From Paracoccus shandongensis (lineage in GTDB: Bacteria > Pseudomonadota > Alphaproteobacteria > Rhodobacterales > Rhodobacteraceae), in NCBI RefSeq assembly GCF_017315735.1, contig NZ_JAFLRK010000012.1, forward strand, positions 26,857-90,856: DNA of 64,000 nucleotides. Reading direction: 5' to 3'. A program made the translations under genes and the position numbers. Below are positions 40,830-49,891 of this stretch, one piece after another (position 1 is the first letter of the stretch; the number at the start of each line of letters is the position of its first letter). Under the pieces are notes generated by a model. That model was not told where the DNA came from, searched no databases, and saw only the letters and a list, made by a program, of their open reading frames with translations.

Positions 40830-42503
40830 ATGGATATCAGCCGCACGGGCGATGTCTGGTGGAAGAACGCCGTCATCTATTGCCTGGATGTCGAGACGTT
40901 CCAGGACGGCAATGGGGACGGCATCGGCGATTTCGTCGGCCTGACGCAGCGCATCGACCACCTGGCCGGCCTGGGCGTGACCTGCATCTGGCTGATGCCC
41001 TTCTATCCCACGGCGAACCGGGACGACGGCTATGATGTCACGGATTATTACAGCGTCGATCCGCGCCTTGGCACGCTGGGCGATCTGGCGGTCTTTCTGC
41101 GCACGGCGCGGGACCGCGGCATCCGGGTGATCGCGGATCTGGTGGTCAACCACACCTCGGACCGGCATCCCTGGTTCCAGGCGGCGGCATCCGACCGGAC
41201 CTCGGCCTTCCGCGACTGGTATGTGTGGCGCGACGAGATCCCGCCGGGCGCGCCCGACGACCTTGTCTTTCCCGACAAGGAGACCAGCAACTGGGAATGG
41301 CACGAGGAAACCGGCCAGTATTACCTGCACCGCTTTTACCGCCACCAGCCCGACCTCAACATCGGCAATCCCCAGGTCCGCGACGAGATCCACAGGATCG
41401 TCGGCTTCTGGCTGCAGCTTGGCCTGTCGGGCTTTCGCGTCGATGCCGTGCCCTTCCTGCTGGAAACCAAGGGCCTGGACGCGCCGGAACTGGACCCCCA
41501 CGACTGGCTGCGCGACCTGCGCCGCTTCATCATGCGCCGCTGCGGCGACGCCCTGCTGCTGGGCGAGGTGAACCTGCCCTACCAGGACGTGCGCCGCTTC
41601 TACGGCGACGATGGCGGGGGAGAGCTGAACATGTGCCTGGACTTCAACATGAACCAGGCGCTTGCCCTGGCCCTGGTGCGCGAGGATGCGGGGCCGCTGG
41701 TCCACGGGCTGCGGGCCATGCCCAGGCTGCATCCCGACGACGGCTGGGCGCATTTCGCCCGCAACCACGACGAATGGTCCCTGGACAAGCTGACCGAGGC
41801 CGAGCGGCAAGAGGTGTTCCGCGCCTTCGGCCCCGACAAGGACATGCGGCTGTTCGGACGCGGGCTGCGCCGCCGCCTTCCCGCCATGCTGAAAGGGGAC
41901 GCCGCCCATCTCCGGCTGGCCTACAGCCTTGTCTTCGCCCTGCCCGGCGCGCCCGTCCTGTTCTACGGCGAGGAGATCGGCATGGCCGAGAACCTGGACA
42001 TTCCCGGCAGGCTGGCCGTGCGCAGCCCGATGCAATGGTCCGACGAACCCAATGGCGGCTTTTCCACCGCGCCCGCCGACAAGCTGCTGCGCCCCCCGGT
42101 CCCGGGCCGCAAATGGGGCCCGTCCGCGATCAACGTCGCGGCGCAGGAAGGCGACCCGGACTCGCTGCTGATCTGGATGGAGCGCCTGGTCCGCCGCCGC
42201 CGCGAGATGCCCGAGATCGCCTTCGGGGAATGGAGCTTCGTTCCCTTCCCGGATGCCGCGATCCTGGCGCTGCGCCATGACTGGGGCAAGCGGACCGTCC
42301 TGCTGCTGCACAACCTGGGCAAGCGGCCCTGCCGGTCCGAATGCAAGCCCGACGGCGGTCGCTCCTTTGGTTCCCTGACGCCCATCCTGGGGCAGGGCAC
42401 CGTGCGCCAGGCCCGCGACGGTACCCTGGCCATCGACCTGCCCGCGCATGGCGTGCTGTGGCTGCGCGCCCATCCCCAGGCCGAGGTCATCAACGCGCCC
42501 TGA
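40830..42503 (+). CDS. GH13 glycosidase, trehalose synthase-like
   Basis: This 557-residue alpha-amylase-family enzyme has all four GH13 regions: DLVVNHTSDRHPWF, GFRVDAVPF (nucleophile Asp), LLGEVNLP (acid/base Glu) and FARNHDEWSLDKLTEAERQE (third Asp). The last region resembles trehalose synthase (maltose alpha-D-glucosyltransferase) more than oligo-1,6-glucosidase, but the C-terminal maltokinase part is absent. The opening WWKNAVIYCLDVETFQDGNG is typical of TreS-like proteins. AAGGAG precedes the ATG. It probably interconverts or hydrolyses short alpha-glucans or trehalose in the cytoplasm. The other GH13 gene in the window is broken. Confidence 0.85.
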   Translation: MDISRTGDVWWKNAVIYCLDVETFQDGNGDGIGDFVGLTQRIDHLAGLGVTCIWLMPFYPTANRDDGYDVTDYYSVDPRLGTLGDLAVFLRTARDRGIRVIADLVVNHTSDRHPWFQAAASDRTSAFRDWYVWRDEIPPGAPDDLVFPDKETSNWEWHEETGQYYLHRFYRHQPDLNIGNPQVRDEIHRIVGFWLQLGLSGFRVDAVPFLLETKGLDAPELDPHDWLRDLRRFIMRRCGDALLLGEVNLPYQDVRRFYGDDGGGELNMCLDFNMNQALALALVREDAGPLVHGLRAMPRLHPDDGWAHFARNHDEWSLDKLTEAERQEVFRAFGPDKDMRLFGRGLRRRLPAMLKGDAAHLRLAYSLVFALPGAPVLFYGEEIGMAENLDIPGRLAVRSPMQWSDEPNGGFSTAPADKLLRPPVPGRKWGPSAINVAAQEGDPDSLLIWMERLVRRRREMPEIAFGEWSFVPFPDAAILALRHDWGKRTVLLLHNLGKRPCRSECKPDGGRSFGSLTPILGQGTVRQARDGTLAIDLPAHGVLWLRAHPQAEVINAP

Positions 42504-42606
42504 GGTCATGGCGGCGATCCGCACTCGATTCCCGGCGAGAGGTGTAATAGGGAAAAACCGATCAGGCCGGACATCCCCCCGGCCCCCTTCCATGCAGGAG
42601 CGGCGG

Positions 42607-43722
42607 ATGCCCGACACCCCCCTGGACCCCGGCGAGCGCAACTGGTCCGACGCGATTTCCCCCACCGAGGAGATCATCGACGAGGCCCGCCAGGGCCGCA
42701 TGTTCATCCTGGTCGATCACGAGGACCGCGAGAACGAGGGCGACCTGGTCATCCCCGCCCAGATGGCCACGCCCGCCGTCATCAACTTCATGGCGACCCA
42801 TGGGCGCGGGCTGATCTGCCTGTCGCTGACCGGCGCGCGCATCGACGCGCTTGGCCTGCCGCTGCTGTCGCCCAAGAACTCCAGCCGGCACGAGACCGCC
42901 TTCACCATGTCGATCGAGGCGCGCGAGGGCGTGACCACCGGGATTTCCGCCCAGGACCGCGCGCATACCGTGGCGGTGGCGATCGACCCGGCCAAGGGCG
43001 CGGCCGACATCGCGACGCCCGGCCACATCTTTCCCCTGCGCGCCCGCGAAGGCGGCGTGCTGGTGCGCGCTGGCCATACCGAGGCCGCGGTGGACGTGGC
43101 GCGTCTGGCGGGGCTGAACCCCTCGGGCGTGATCTGCGAGATCATGAACGACGACGGCACCATGGCGCGCCTGCCCGACCTGGTGGTCTTTGCCCAACGG
43201 CACGGGCTGAAGATCGGCACCATCAGCGACCTGATCGCCTATCGCCGCCGCCACGACAACCTGATCGCCGAGCGCGGCCAGAGGGCCGTCCAGTCGGTCC
43301 ATGGCGGCGACTGGACCATGCGCCTTTTCGCCGACGAGATCACGGGCGCCGAACATATCGTGCTGACCAAGGGCGACCTGGCGGCCCCCGGCCCCGTCCC
43401 GGTGCGGATGCATGTCCTGGATCCGCTGCACGACGTTCTGGGCATCGGGCGGGAAAACGCCGGCACCCTGGGCCAGGCGATGCGCATGATCGCCGACGAG
43501 GGCCGGGGCGTGGTCGTGCTGTTCCGCGACATCGCGCCCCGCCTGCCCCGCCAGGACGAGGTGTCGTCCCACGTCCTGCGGCAATACGGGTTGGGGGCGC
43601 AGATCCTGTACTCGCTGGGGCTGTCGGAACTGGTGCTGCTGACCAATTCCGCGCCCGTGCGCGTGATCGGCCTTGACGCCTATGGCCTGTCCATCCATTC
43701 CACCCGTCCGATCCAGGGATAA
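42607..43722 (+). CDS. ribB: 3,4-dihydroxy-2-butanone-4-phosphate synthase with degenerate RibA domain
   Basis: This 371-residue protein joins RibB (about residues 15-215) to a GTP cyclohydrolase II-like domain. RibB makes the four-carbon riboflavin precursor from ribulose 5-phosphate. Its motifs FILVDHEDRENEGDLVIPAQ, NSSRHETAFTMSIEAREGVT and GHTEAAVDVARLAG are intact. The C-terminal part keeps the fold (AMRMIADEGRGVVVLFRD, LRQYGLGAQIL) but has no cysteine in the zinc-binding region, where VLDPLHDVLG is found. It therefore should not have GTP cyclohydrolase activity. AGGAG precedes the ATG at 42607. Next gene is ribH 3 bp on. Confidence 0.87.
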   Translation: MPDTPLDPGERNWSDAISPTEEIIDEARQGRMFILVDHEDRENEGDLVIPAQMATPAVINFMATHGRGLICLSLTGARIDALGLPLLSPKNSSRHETAFTMSIEAREGVTTGISAQDRAHTVAVAIDPAKGAADIATPGHIFPLRAREGGVLVRAGHTEAAVDVARLAGLNPSGVICEIMNDDGTMARLPDLVVFAQRHGLKIGTISDLIAYRRRHDNLIAERGQRAVQSVHGGDWTMRLFADEITGAEHIVLTKGDLAAPGPVPVRMHVLDPLHDVLGIGRENAGTLGQAMRMIADEGRGVVVLFRDIAPRLPRQDEVSSHVLRQYGLGAQILYSLGLSELVLLTNSAPVRVIGLDAYGLSIHSTRPIQG

Positions 43723-43725
43723 GCC

Positions 43726-44199
43726 ATGGCCGCCAGCATCGACCATCACCACCTGCCGCGGCCCCGCATCCAGGGCGCGCGCCTGCTGATCGTGGTGTCG
43801 CCCTATTACCGCCAGATCGCCGAAGGCCTGGTCACCGGGGCCCGCGCCGTCATCCAGTCCGCAGGCGGCGAGGCGGACCTGGCCGAGGTGCCCGGCGCGC
43901 TGGAAATTCCTACCGCCATCGCGCTTGCGGCCCGCCGCGATCTGTATGACGGCTATGTGGCGCTTGGCTGCGTGGTCCGGGGCGAGACGACGCATTACGA
44001 CACGGTCTGCAACGACAGCTCTCGCGGGCTGACGCTTCTGGGGTTGCAGGGCCATTGCATCGGCAACGGCATCCTCACGGTCGAGAACCTTGCCCAGGCC
44101 GAGGTCCGCGCCGACCCCCAGGGCCAGAACAAGGGCGGCGGCGCGGCGGCGGCGGCGCTGCACCTGATCGCGCTGAAGCGCCGGTGGGATCGGGTGTAA
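43726..44199 (+). CDS. ribH: 6,7-dimethyl-8-ribityllumazine synthase
   Basis: This 157-residue lumazine synthase condenses the RibB product with the ribitylamino-uracil to give the riboflavin precursor. Family motifs are seen: VVSPYYRQIAEGLVTGAR (substrate loop), EVPGALEIPTAI, LGCVVRGETTHYDTVCNDSS with the catalytic His, and ENLAQAEVRADPQGQNKGGG. The C-terminus KRRWDRV is slightly extended. It forms a ribB-ribH pair, with no riboswitch consensus in the 103-bp gap upstream of ribB. Confidence 0.92.
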   Translation: MAASIDHHHLPRPRIQGARLLIVVSPYYRQIAEGLVTGARAVIQSAGGEADLAEVPGALEIPTAIALAARRDLYDGYVALGCVVRGETTHYDTVCNDSSRGLTLLGLQGHCIGNGILTVENLAQAEVRADPQGQNKGGGAAAAALHLIALKRRWDRV

Positions 44200-44436
44200 G
44201 CGGCCGAAGGCTTGCCGATCACCAGGGGCAGGTCCGCAAGGCCTTCGTTCTGCATCCGGGTGTCCGGCACCGTCAGGCTGGCCGCCGTCGATGCCCGGGC
44301 TGATCGTGGTCGCGGCGCGGTCGGTTGATGACCATGCCGCATTTCCGTCCGAACGACAGGCAAGCCAGCCCGAGTGATGGTTGATGCAGTGGCATGGCGT
44401 GAACAGCGCCGCATCGACACTTGTTTGCGCCAGCGG
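44200..44436. other. Gap between ribH and the IclR gene, no recognised gene
   Basis: This 237-bp gap separates two convergent genes. It contains no gene of a known family. Open frames on the minus strand show no conserved residues. It may hold decayed coding sequence, but this cannot be shown from the sequence. Confidence 0.4.
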
Positions 44437-45195
44437 CTAGCCCAGCATCGGCCGCACGGCCTGCTGGACCGACAGCAGCGCGGGAAGATAGCGGGCGCGG
44501 ACCTGGTCGGCCCCGTCGGCCATGGCGGGATAGCCGACATTCAGGGCGGCCACGACCCTGCCGCGCGCGTTCAGCAAGGGCACGGCGACGGAACACAGGC
44601 CCATCTCGACCTCCTGGTCGATCATGGCAAAACCCTGCCTGCGGACTTGGGCCAGTTCGGCCAGGATCTCGGCCAGGGCGGTGCGGGTCAGGGGGGTGCG
44701 GGCGGGCAGGGGGCCTTGGCCCAGGCGGGCGCGGGCCTCGTCCTCGGGCAGGGCGGCCAGCAGGACGCGGCCCATGGAGGTGCAATAGGCGGGCAGGCGC
44801 GACCCCGGCATCAGCGAAATCGCCATCAGCCTGCGCTGCGCCGCGCGGGCGACATAGACGATCTCGGCCCCGTCCAGCATCGAGGCGGACGAGCTTTGCC
44901 CGATCTCCTCGGACAGGCGGTCCAGGAAGGGCTGCACGATCTGCGGCAGGGGCATGGTCGCCAGGCAGGCCGTGCCAAGCCGCAGCACGCGGGGGGTCAG
45001 GGTGAAGAACTTGCCGTCGTAATCGGCATAGCCGTGATGGGCCAGCGTCAGCAGGCAACGCCGCGCGGTGGCGCGGTCCAGCCCGGACGCCGCCGAAACC
45101 TGGGAAATGGACTGGCGGGGGCGGTCGGCGGTGAAGGTCTCGATCACCGCAAGGCCCTTGGCCAGCCCGCCCATCATGTCGCGTTCGGTGATCAT
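44437..45195 (-). CDS. IclR family regulator, PcaR/PcaU/PobR-like
   Basis: This 252-residue IclR-type regulator has a winged helix-turn-helix at the N-terminus (GLAKGLAVIETFTADRPRQS, SQVSAASGLDRATARRCLLT) and an effector domain beginning near residue 80. SMLDGAEIVYVARAAQRRLM and YCTSMGRVLLAALPEDEA are typical of PcaR/PcaU/PobR. It is divergent from pcaIJF, and a long inverted repeat lies between the two starts. It likely senses an aromatic or beta-ketoadipate-pathway metabolite and controls pcaIJF. Confidence 0.88.
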   Translation of the reverse strand: MITERDMMGGLAKGLAVIETFTADRPRQSISQVSAASGLDRATARRCLLTLAHHGYADYDGKFFTLTPRVLRLGTACLATMPLPQIVQPFLDRLSEEIGQSSSASMLDGAEIVYVARAAQRRLMAISLMPGSRLPAYCTSMGRVLLAALPEDEARARLGQGPLPARTPLTRTALAEILAELAQVRRQGFAMIDQEVEMGLCSVAVPLLNARGRVVAALNVGYPAMADGADQVRARYLPALLSVQQAVRPMLG

Positions 45196-45204
45196 CCGCG
45201 CCTT

Positions 45205-45241
45205 TTGTGCGATATGGTAACAAATGCACCATAGCGCACAA
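45205..45241. promoter_or_regulatory. IclR-type operator, 14-bp arms
   Basis: TTGTGCGATATGGT (45205-45218) and ACCATAGCGCACAA (45228-45241) form an inverted repeat with 9 bases between and one mismatch (A against C position). It lies 10 bp upstream of the IclR start and about 60 bp upstream of pcaI. Length and position fit PcaU/PobR-type binding sites. Confidence 0.7.
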
Positions 45242-45299
45242 CGGCGGTTTACGGCAACCCCCCGGCTGGCCTATCCCTGCCGGGCACAGGAGGGTCTTG

Positions 45300-46034
45300 A
45301 TGGACAAGAGGATATCCAGCCTCGCCGCCGCCGTGGCGGGGATCGAGGACGGCATGACCGTGATGATCGGCGGCTTTGGCGGATCGGGCGCCCCGATCGA
45401 ACTGATCCATGCGCTGATCGACCGATACCGGGCGACCGGCAGCCCGAAAAACCTGACGGTCATCAACAACAACGCGGGCAACGGCCATGTCGGCATCGCC
45501 GCGATGATCGAACAGGGCATGGTCGCGAAGATGGTCTGTTCCTTCCCCCGGTCCGCCGATCCGCGCGTGTTCACCGAACGCTATCTGGCCGGAGAGATCG
45601 ACCTGGAACTGGTCCCGCAGGGCACGCTGGCCGAACGCATCCGCGCGGGCGGGGCGGGGATCCCGGCCTTCTACACGCCGACCGGGTTCGGCACGGACCT
45701 GGCCAAGGGCAAGCCGGTCGCGGAATTCGACGGGCGGTCCTATGTGCAGGAACGCTGGCTCAAGGCCGACGTGGCGCTGATCAAGGCGGAAACCGGCGAC
45801 CACCTGGGCAACCTGACCTACCGCATGGCCGCGCGGAACTTCGCGCCGATCATGGCGATGGCGGCGGCGCGCACGGTCGCGCAGGTCAGCCGCGCCGTTG
45901 AGCCCGGCGGCATCGACCCCGAGGCGGTCGTCACCCCCGGCATCTTCGTGGATTGCATCGTCGAGGTTCCCAACCCCGCGCAGGAAGAGGATCTCAACCG
46001 TGCGAACGCTTATTACCCCGAGGTGACGGCATGA
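45300..46034 (+). CDS. pcaI: 3-oxoadipate CoA-transferase subunit A
   Basis: This 244-residue alpha subunit of the beta-ketoadipate:succinyl-CoA transferase shows GMTVMIGGFGGSGAPIELIH near the N-terminus and VINNNAGNGHVGIAAMIEQG. The segment GAGIPAFYTPTGFGTDLAKG is typical of CoA-transferase A subunits. It loads CoA onto beta-ketoadipate in the cytoplasm. AGGAGG precedes ATG 45300; an earlier in-frame codon would lie inside the inverted repeat. It begins the pcaIJF operon with an ATGA overlap into pcaJ. Confidence 0.92.
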   Translation: MDKRISSLAAAVAGIEDGMTVMIGGFGGSGAPIELIHALIDRYRATGSPKNLTVINNNAGNGHVGIAAMIEQGMVAKMVCSFPRSADPRVFTERYLAGEIDLELVPQGTLAERIRAGGAGIPAFYTPTGFGTDLAKGKPVAEFDGRSYVQERWLKADVALIKAETGDHLGNLTYRMAARNFAPIMAMAAARTVAQVSRAVEPGGIDPEAVVTPGIFVDCIVEVPNPAQEEDLNRANAYYPEVTA

Positions 46035-46702
46035 CCGCCAAGCTGACGAACGCCCAGATCGCCTGGCGCGCCGCCCAGGACATCCAGGATGGGGCCTATG
46101 TGAACCTTGGGATCGGCTTCCCCGAGATGGTGGCCCGCTTCCAGCCCGAGGGCCGGCAGGCGGTGTTCCACACGGAAAACGGCATCCTGGGCTTTGGCGA
46201 GGCCCCTGCGCCCGGCCAGGAGGACTGGGATCTGATCAACGCGGGCAAGAAGGCCGTGACGATCAAGCCCGGCACCGCCTTCTTCCACCACGCCGACAGC
46301 TTTGCCATGGTGCGCGGCGGGCATCTGGACGTGGCGATCCTGGGCGCCTATCAGGTGGCCCAGAACGGCGACCTGGCGAACTGGTCCACCGGCCCCAAGG
46401 GCGTGCCCGCCGTGGGAGGCGCGATGGATCTGGTCCATGGCGCGAAACGCGTGGCGGTCATCACCGATCACGTCACCAAGGACGGCAAGCCGAAGCTGGT
46501 CGCCGCCTGCACCCTGCCGCTGACAGGGGTGGGTTGCGTGACCCGCGTTTATACCAGCCTGGCGGTGGTGGACATCGTGGATGGCTGCTTCGTGCTGCGC
46601 GAGAAGCTGGCCGCGCTGTCCCTGGACGACCTGCAATCCCTGACCGGCGCGCCGCTGCATCTGGACGGTGCCGTGGCCGACCTGACCTGCCCCGAGGTGT
46701 GA
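46031..46702 (+). CDS. pcaJ: 3-oxoadipate CoA-transferase subunit B
   Basis: This 223-residue beta subunit has the catalytic glutamate in FHTENGILGFGE, the CoA-transferase active-site motif (the Glu forms the CoA thioester). The start ARAAQDIQDGAYVNLGIGFP-like AWRAAQDIQDGAYVNLGIGF and VAVITDHVTKDGKPKLV support the call. It partners PcaI to form beta-ketoadipyl-CoA from succinyl-CoA. The start overlaps pcaI, and the stop is one base before pcaF. Confidence 0.92.
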   Translation: MTAKLTNAQIAWRAAQDIQDGAYVNLGIGFPEMVARFQPEGRQAVFHTENGILGFGEAPAPGQEDWDLINAGKKAVTIKPGTAFFHHADSFAMVRGGHLDVAILGAYQVAQNGDLANWSTGPKGVPAVGGAMDLVHGAKRVAVITDHVTKDGKPKLVAACTLPLTGVGCVTRVYTSLAVVDIVDGCFVLREKLAALSLDDLQSLTGAPLHLDGAVADLTCPEV

Positions 46703-46703
46703 C

Positions 46704-47906
46704 ATGCCCGACGTTTTCATCTGCGATTACATCCGCACGCCCATCGGCCGCTTCGGGGGCGCGCTGGCGATGGTGCGCGCCGACGACCTGGGCGCGGTGC
46801 CCCTGCGGGCGCTGATGGCGCGCAACGCGGGCGTGGACTGGCAGGCCGTCGATGACGTGATCTTCGGCTGCGCCAACCAGGCGGGAGAGGACAACCGCAA
46901 CGTGGCCCGCATGTCGTCCTTGCTGGCGGGCCTGCCGGTCGAGGTGGGCGGCACCACCATCAACCGGCTTTGCGGGTCGGGCATGGACGCGGTGATCCAG
47001 GCCGCCCGCGCCATCAAGGCCGGAGAGGCCGAGCTGATGATCGCGGGCGGCGTGGAATCCATGTCGCGCGCGCCCTTCGTGATGCCCAAGGCGGAAAGCG
47101 CCTTCAGCCGCAGCAATGCCGTTTACGACACCACCATCGGCTGGCGCTTCGTGAACCCCTTGATGGAGGCGCAATACGGCGTCGACTCGATGCCCGAAAC
47201 GGCCGAGAATGTCGCGGAAGATTTTTCCATCAGCCGCGAAGACCAGGACGCCTTCGCGCTGCGGTCCCAGCAAAAGGCCGCGGCGGCCCAGGCCAACGGG
47301 CGGCTGGCGGTGGAAATCACCCCCGTGGAAATCCCGCAGCGCAAGGGCGACCCCAAGATCGTGGACCGCGACGAGCATCCGCGCGAAACGACGCCCGAGG
47401 CCCTGGCCGCGCTGAAGGCGCCGTTCCGCAAGGGGGGTTCGGTCACGGCGGGCAATGCCTCGGGCGTGAACGACGGGGCGGCGGCGCTGATCCTGGCCTC
47501 GGAAGACGCGGCCCGGCGGCACGGGCTGACGCCCATTGCCCGCGTGCTGGGCGGGGCAGTGGCGGGCGTTGCCCCGCGCATCATGGGCTTTGGCCCGGCG
47601 CCTGCGTCCAAAAAGCTGATGGCGCGGCTTGGGCTGACCCCCGCCGATTTCGACGTGATCGAGTTGAACGAGGCCTTTGCGTCCCAGGGCCTCGCCACCC
47701 TGCGCGACCTCGGGATCGCCAACGACGACCCGCGCGTGAACCCCAATGGCGGGGCCATCGCACTTGGGCATCCTCTGGGCATGTCGGGCGCGCGCATCAC
47801 CGGCACGGCGGCGCTAGAACTGGCGCGCACGGGCGGCAGGCGGTCGCTGTCCACCATGTGCATCGGCGTGGGGCAGGGGATCGCGGTGGCGCTGGAACGG
47901 GTGTGA
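46704..47906 (+). CDS. pcaF: Beta-ketoadipyl-CoA thiolase
   Basis: This 400-residue thiolase splits beta-ketoadipyl-CoA into succinyl-CoA and acetyl-CoA, the last step of the pathway. Active-site Cys lies in NRLCGSGMDAV near residue 90. His and the second Cys lie in GGAIALGHPLGMSGAR and STMCIGVGQG. It opens DVFICDYIRTPIGRFGG as PcaF/PaaJ proteins do. It closes the pcaIJF operon. Confidence 0.93.
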   Translation: MPDVFICDYIRTPIGRFGGALAMVRADDLGAVPLRALMARNAGVDWQAVDDVIFGCANQAGEDNRNVARMSSLLAGLPVEVGGTTINRLCGSGMDAVIQAARAIKAGEAELMIAGGVESMSRAPFVMPKAESAFSRSNAVYDTTIGWRFVNPLMEAQYGVDSMPETAENVAEDFSISREDQDAFALRSQQKAAAAQANGRLAVEITPVEIPQRKGDPKIVDRDEHPRETTPEALAALKAPFRKGGSVTAGNASGVNDGAAALILASEDAARRHGLTPIARVLGGAVAGVAPRIMGFGPAPASKKLMARLGLTPADFDVIELNEAFASQGLATLRDLGIANDDPRVNPNGGAIALGHPLGMSGARITGTAALELARTGGRRSLSTMCIGVGQGIAVALERV

Positions 47907-47919
47907 CCCGCCGGGGGCG

Positions 47920-47936
47920 ATTAACATCCTGTTAAT
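47920..47936. promoter_or_regulatory. Dyad upstream of quiC, LysR-type box
   Basis: ATTAAC-ATCCT-GTTAAT is a perfect dyad containing T47922-N11-A47934. It lies 75 bp before the chosen quiC start. TAACAT-CC-TGTTAAT recurs at 57100-57114 with only the two central bases changed. Confidence 0.6.
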
Positions 47937-48011
47937 GTCCTGGCCGGATCGGTCCTTGCCTGTCATGCCGATGCAGGCATTATGGGTGAAACTGCCTGTC
48001 TGGACCCGCCC

Positions 48012-49886
48012 ATGAAATCCTGCATCGCTACCGTGTCCCTGCCCGGCAAGTTCGCCGAGAAACTGGCTGCCGCGCAGGCCGCGAAATTCGACGCCATCGA
48101 GATCTTCGAGCAGGATTTCGTCGCCTCTGACCACACCCCGCGCGACGTGGGCCGGATGGTGCGCGACCACGGGCTGGAAATCGCGCTGTTCCAGCCCTTC
48201 CGCGACTTTGAGGGGCTGCCCGAACCCCTGCGCAGCCGCGCCTTTGCCCGCGCGGAACGCAAGTTCGACCTGATGGCGGAACTGGGCACCGATCTGGTGC
48301 TGTTCTGTTCGTCCACCCACCCGGCGGCGATGGGCGGCATCAGCCGCGCCGCCGACGACCTGGCGGAACTGGGGGACATCGCCGCGCAGCGCGGCATCCG
48401 CGTGGGATACGAGGCGCTGTGCTGGGGCCGCCATGTCAACGACCACCGCGACGCCTGGGAAATCGTGCGCCGCGCCGATCATCCGAATATCGGGCTGATT
48501 CTGGACAGCTTTCACACGCTGGCCCGCCGCATCGACCCCGACACGATCCGGCGCATTCCCGGCGACAAGATCTTCTTCGTGCAGCTGGCCGACGCCCCCG
48601 CGATCGAGATGGACCTGCTGTATTGGTCGCGCCATTTCCGCAACATGCCGGGCGAGGGCGACCTGGACGTGACCGGCTTCATGCGCGCGGTGATGGCTGC
48701 GGGATACACCGGCCCGATCAGCCTGGAGATTTTCAACGACCAGTTCCGGCGCGGAATGCCCCGGCTGGTGGCGCAGGACGGGCACCGGTCGCTGGTCCAC
48801 CTGATGGACGCCGTGCGCCGCACTGAGCCGCAACTGCCCGCCGTCCTGCCCGACTTCCCCGGCCCCGTCGCGGTGGAGGGGGTCGAGTTCGTGGAATTCG
48901 CCACCAGTCCCGAGGATGCGGGCCGGCTGGAAGGGTTCCTGGCCTCGGCCGGGTTTGCGCCGGTGGGGCGGCATCGGTCCAAGCAGGTGCGCCTGTGGCG
49001 GCAGGGCGGGGCGAACCTGCTGGTGAACTCCGAACCCTCGGGCTATGCGCATGCCGCCTGGCTCAGCCATGGCACCGGCGTGTCCGAGGTGGGGCTGACG
49101 GTCCCCGACCCGCAGGGCGCGGTCACGCGCGCGACCTTCCTGGACGCGCCGGGCCACGCCGAACTGCACGGGCCGGGGGAACTGTCGATCCCCGGCATCC
49201 GCGGCGTGGGCGGCAGCGCGCTGCGCTTCCTGCAAGGCGGCGCGGTCAGCCTGTGGGACGTAGACTTCACCGTGGACCAGCCGGTCCAGCCGGGCGCAGG
49301 GCTGACCGGCGTGGACCATATCGCGCAGACCATGGCCTATGACGAGATGCTCAGTTGGTCGCTGTTCTACACCTCGATCTTCGCGGCGGACAAATCGCCG
49401 ATGCTGGACGTGGTCGATCCCGACGGCCTGGTGCGCAGCCAGGCGATCCGCGCGGGGAACTTGCGCGTCACGCTGAACGGCGCGGAATCGCGGCGCACGC
49501 TGGCGGGCCGGTTCATCGAGGATACCTTCGGGTCGTCCGTGCAGCACCTGGCCTTCCGCACGGACGACATTTTCGCCACCGCCGCCGCCATGGCCGAACG
49601 CGGCTTTCCGGTGCTGAAGATCGGCGCCAACTATTACGACGACGTGGAAGCCCGCTTTGGCCTCGATCCCGCGCTGCGCCGCCGGATGCAGGCGCTGAAC
49701 ATCATGTATGACGAGGAGCCGGGCGGCCAGTTCTTCCAGTTCTACAGCGAGGCGCAGCCGGGCGGACTGTTCCTGGAGATCGTGCAGAGGAACGGCGCTT
49801 ACGGCGGCTACGGCGCGCCCAACGCCCCCTTCCGCATCGCCGCACAGAAACGCAGCGAACGCCCCGCCGGAATGCCCGCGCGGTAG
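48012..49886 (+). CDS. quiC: 3-dehydroshikimate dehydratase, two-domain QuiC1 type
   Basis: This 624-residue dehydratase turns 3-dehydroshikimate into protocatechuate. The N-terminal half (about residues 1-275) is a xylose-isomerase-like TIM barrel (KSCIATVSLPGKFAEKLAAA, LVLFCSSTHPAAM, YEALCWGRHVNDHRDAW, GPISLEIFND). The C-terminal half (about 285-620) is a 4-hydroxyphenylpyruvate-dioxygenase-like VOC domain (GVDHIAQTMAYDEMLSWSLF). This fusion is the QuiC1 form. ATG 48012 matches the start of homologs; an ATG at 47982 has a slightly better ribosome site and would add 10 residues. A LysR gene follows 5 bp after. Confidence 0.9.
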   Translation: MKSCIATVSLPGKFAEKLAAAQAAKFDAIEIFEQDFVASDHTPRDVGRMVRDHGLEIALFQPFRDFEGLPEPLRSRAFARAERKFDLMAELGTDLVLFCSSTHPAAMGGISRAADDLAELGDIAAQRGIRVGYEALCWGRHVNDHRDAWEIVRRADHPNIGLILDSFHTLARRIDPDTIRRIPGDKIFFVQLADAPAIEMDLLYWSRHFRNMPGEGDLDVTGFMRAVMAAGYTGPISLEIFNDQFRRGMPRLVAQDGHRSLVHLMDAVRRTEPQLPAVLPDFPGPVAVEGVEFVEFATSPEDAGRLEGFLASAGFAPVGRHRSKQVRLWRQGGANLLVNSEPSGYAHAAWLSHGTGVSEVGLTVPDPQGAVTRATFLDAPGHAELHGPGELSIPGIRGVGGSALRFLQGGAVSLWDVDFTVDQPVQPGAGLTGVDHIAQTMAYDEMLSWSLFYTSIFAADKSPMLDVVDPDGLVRSQAIRAGNLRVTLNGAESRRTLAGRFIEDTFGSSVQHLAFRTDDIFATAAAMAERGFPVLKIGANYYDDVEARFGLDPALRRRMQALNIMYDEEPGGQFFQFYSEAQPGGLFLEIVQRNGAYGGYGAPNAPFRIAAQKRSERPAGMPAR

Positions 49887-49891
49887 CGATC

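Noticed and set aside
42504..42606. Possible FMN riboswitch upstream of ribB
   Set aside because: The gap is only 103 bp and lacks the conserved FMN-aptamer sequence; only a weak TTCCC/GGGAA hairpin is seen.
44200..44436. Possible transposase remnant or small gene between ribH and the IclR gene
   Set aside because: No terminal repeats, target duplication or transposase motif could be recognised in any frame.
47814..49547. Long minus-strand frame opposite quiC
   Set aside because: quiC on the plus strand has complete domains; the antisense frame has His/Arg/Gln-rich low-information sequence.
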